This document shows positions 5,006 to 6,226 of a DNA stretch of 6,226 bases, piece after piece. This DNA is from an uncultured Mucispirillum sp. (GTDB lineage: Bacteria; Chrysiogenota; Deferribacteres; Deferribacterales; Mucispirillaceae): positions 1 through 6,226 of the forward strand of contig CAJUJZ010000130.1 of assembly GCA_910586745.1 (NCBI GenBank). The letters run 5' to 3'. The position numbers and the translations under genes were made by a program. Below the pieces are notes generated by a model. The model was not told the DNA's origin and did no database searches. It worked only from the letters and a program-made list of their open reading frames with translations. Each line of letters opens with the position of its first letter. Within the stretch, counting starts at the first letter, position 1.

Positions 5006-6226
5006 ATGAGTAAAACTGCTTTTTATGCTGATTATATATATTACAATAATGAAATACATAATAATTCATATCTTTTAGTTACTGATAATATTATAGATGG
5101 CATCAGTGAAGATATTGAAAAATATCTAGAGTATAAAGTTAAAAAATTTAATAATTCAGCTATTTTTCCAGGTTTAATAAATACTCACAATCATTTAGGT
5201 ATGGGTATAATGCGTGGCTATGCAGATGATTTGCCACTTATGACTTGGCTTAATGATTATATATGGCCTGCTGAAAGAAAAATATTATCAGGTGAATTTG
5301 TTTATTATTCCACCCTTTTATCATTAGCTGAATCTATCCGTTCAGGTGTTACCTGTATTAATGATATGTATTTCTTTGCTTTTGATGCTAAAAGAGCTTT
5401 TGAAAAAGCTGGTATTCGCGGTGTAGTTGGTTTTGGGGTGCTTGAAAATTTCAGCAGAGCTTTTAAAGCTGCTGATGAATTTGAAGAATCAGAACTTGTC
5501 AGCTTATCAATATGCCCTCATGCTTTATATACTGTGCCTTTTGATGTAATGAAACAGTGCTGTGATTATGCTAAAAAAAGAAATATTTTACTGCATACTC
5601 ATTTGGCAGAAACTCTTGATGAAGAAAAACAAATTTTAGAAAAATATAATAAAAGACCTGTTGAATTAATATATGAAACAGGTGCTTTTGATACTAACTC
5701 TGTATTTGCTCATTGTGTTCATATTAATGATGATGATATGAAAATAATGGCAGATAAAAAAGTCAATGTATCTCACTGTTTAGAAAGCAATTTAAAACTT
5801 GCAAGCTGTTTTTCTCCTGTAAAAAAAATGATGGATGCTGGAATAAATGTTTCTATAGGAACAGACGGCGTATGCAGTAATAATGATTTATCAATGATTG
5901 GTGAAATGAGCACTGTATCTAAATTCCACAAAGCATTTAATATGGATGCAACTGCCCTTTCAGCAGATACTGTTTTACAGATGGCTTCATCTTATGGTGC
6001 AAAAGCATTGAATATACAAGGTATTGGCACTTTAAATAAAGGTATGAAAGCTGATTTCTTTGTATTATCTTTTGATGCAGTTCATTTAACACCTGTATAT
6101 AACCCCGTATCTCATCTTGTATATGCTGCAAAAGATAATGATATTACAGATGTTTATGTAAACGGAAGCCCTGTTTTGCAGGATAGAAAATTAATTCATT
6201 TTGATGAAGAACAAATAAAAAATTAT
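5006..6226 (+). CDS. mtaD: Amidohydrolase, MTA/SAH deaminase family (partial, 3' end missing)
   Basis: The frame is open from ATG 5006 to the right edge, giving 407 residues with no stop. Family members run to about 430, so only a short tail should be missing. It is a zinc-type metallohydrolase of the TrzA/MtaD group, predicted to deaminate the adenine ring of S-adenosylhomocysteine or 5'-methylthioadenosine to the inosine form in the cytosol. The metal-site motif NTHNH has H61 and H63. The substrate-loop signature is MRGYADDLPLMTWL (69-82). PHALYT has H172, HTHLAET has H199 and catalytic E202, AHCVH has H236, and GTDG has D287. The C-terminal GTLNKGMKADFFVL (341-354) returns to the beta-sandwich. 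HCLESNLKLASC (257-268) is a slightly changed version of the usual HCPESNLKLASG. AAGG (4990-4993) lies 12 bases upstream and overlaps the end of the phosphatase gene, so the pair is likely cotranscribed. Aminodeoxyfutalosine deaminase of the menaquinone pathway, a related cog0402 enzyme, is a real alternative. Confidence 0.85.
   Translation, partial: MSKTAFYADYIYYNNEIHNNSYLLVTDNIIDGISEDIEKYLEYKVKKFNNSAIFPGLINTHNHLGMGIMRGYADDLPLMTWLNDYIWPAERKILSGEFVYYSTLLSLAESIRSGVTCINDMYFFAFDAKRAFEKAGIRGVVGFGVLENFSRAFKAADEFEESELVSLSICPHALYTVPFDVMKQCCDYAKKRNILLHTHLAETLDEEKQILEKYNKRPVELIYETGAFDTNSVFAHCVHINDDDMKIMADKKVNVSHCLESNLKLASCFSPVKKMMDAGINVSIGTDGVCSNNDLSMIGEMSTVSKFHKAFNMDATALSADTVLQMASSYGAKALNIQGIGTLNKGMKADFFVLSFDAVHLTPVYNPVSHLVYAAKDNDITDVYVNGSPVLQDRKLIHFDEEQIKNY

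Overview
The window is strongly A+T-rich and looks like an ordinary bacterial chromosome segment from a Gram-negative organism that respires or detoxifies oxygen. It combines a CcoI/FixI-type copper P-type ATPase, a SafE/DsbD-like membrane protein and a FixH/YtkA-like secreted protein, as seen in Campylobacterota, Deferribacterota and Proteobacteria. The base composition and this gene set would fit a host-associated Deferribacterota such as Mucispirillum. That assignment is inference only, because there is no rRNA or other marker here. No mobile element, CRISPR array, tRNA or rRNA was seen.

Layout: bases 2-58 may be the last codons of an upstream gene. An A/T-rich leader (59-282) precedes a complete 806-residue copper-transporting P1B ATPase (283-2703, +). 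A 265-base gap follows, between convergent genes. On the minus strand comes a two-gene operon, read right to left: a secreted Met/Cys-containing FixH/YtkA-like protein (4049 to 3636) and a six-helix SafE/DsbD-type membrane protein (3628 to 2969), only 7 bases apart. A roughly 305-base divergent intergenic region (4050-4354) holds promoters in both directions and a repeat/hairpin cluster in its middle. It is followed on the plus strand by a HAD-family phosphatase of the phosphoglycolate phosphatase type (4355-4996) and, 9 bases later, an amidohydrolase of the MTA/SAH deaminase type that runs off the right edge (5006-6226).

How the genes work together: the ATPase and the convergent operon together look like a copper-handling module for respiratory oxidase (cbb3-type) assembly. 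The ATPase moves copper across the inner membrane, the SafE-like protein may carry copper or electrons, and the secreted protein has a Met-x-Met-x-Met patch and two cysteines suited to Cu(I). The oxidase genes themselves and ccoS are not in the window. The phosphatase-deaminase pair is a separate metabolic unit (metabolite repair and nucleoside salvage, or possibly the futalosine menaquinone pathway).

The most unusual observation is that the phosphatase has no ATG, GTG or TTG able to give a functional protein. A good Shine-Dalgarno sequence points to an ATA start codon at 4355. The intergenic repeat/hairpin cluster at 4161-4256 is the main structure not explained by genes. I found no strong evidence of a wholly new system.
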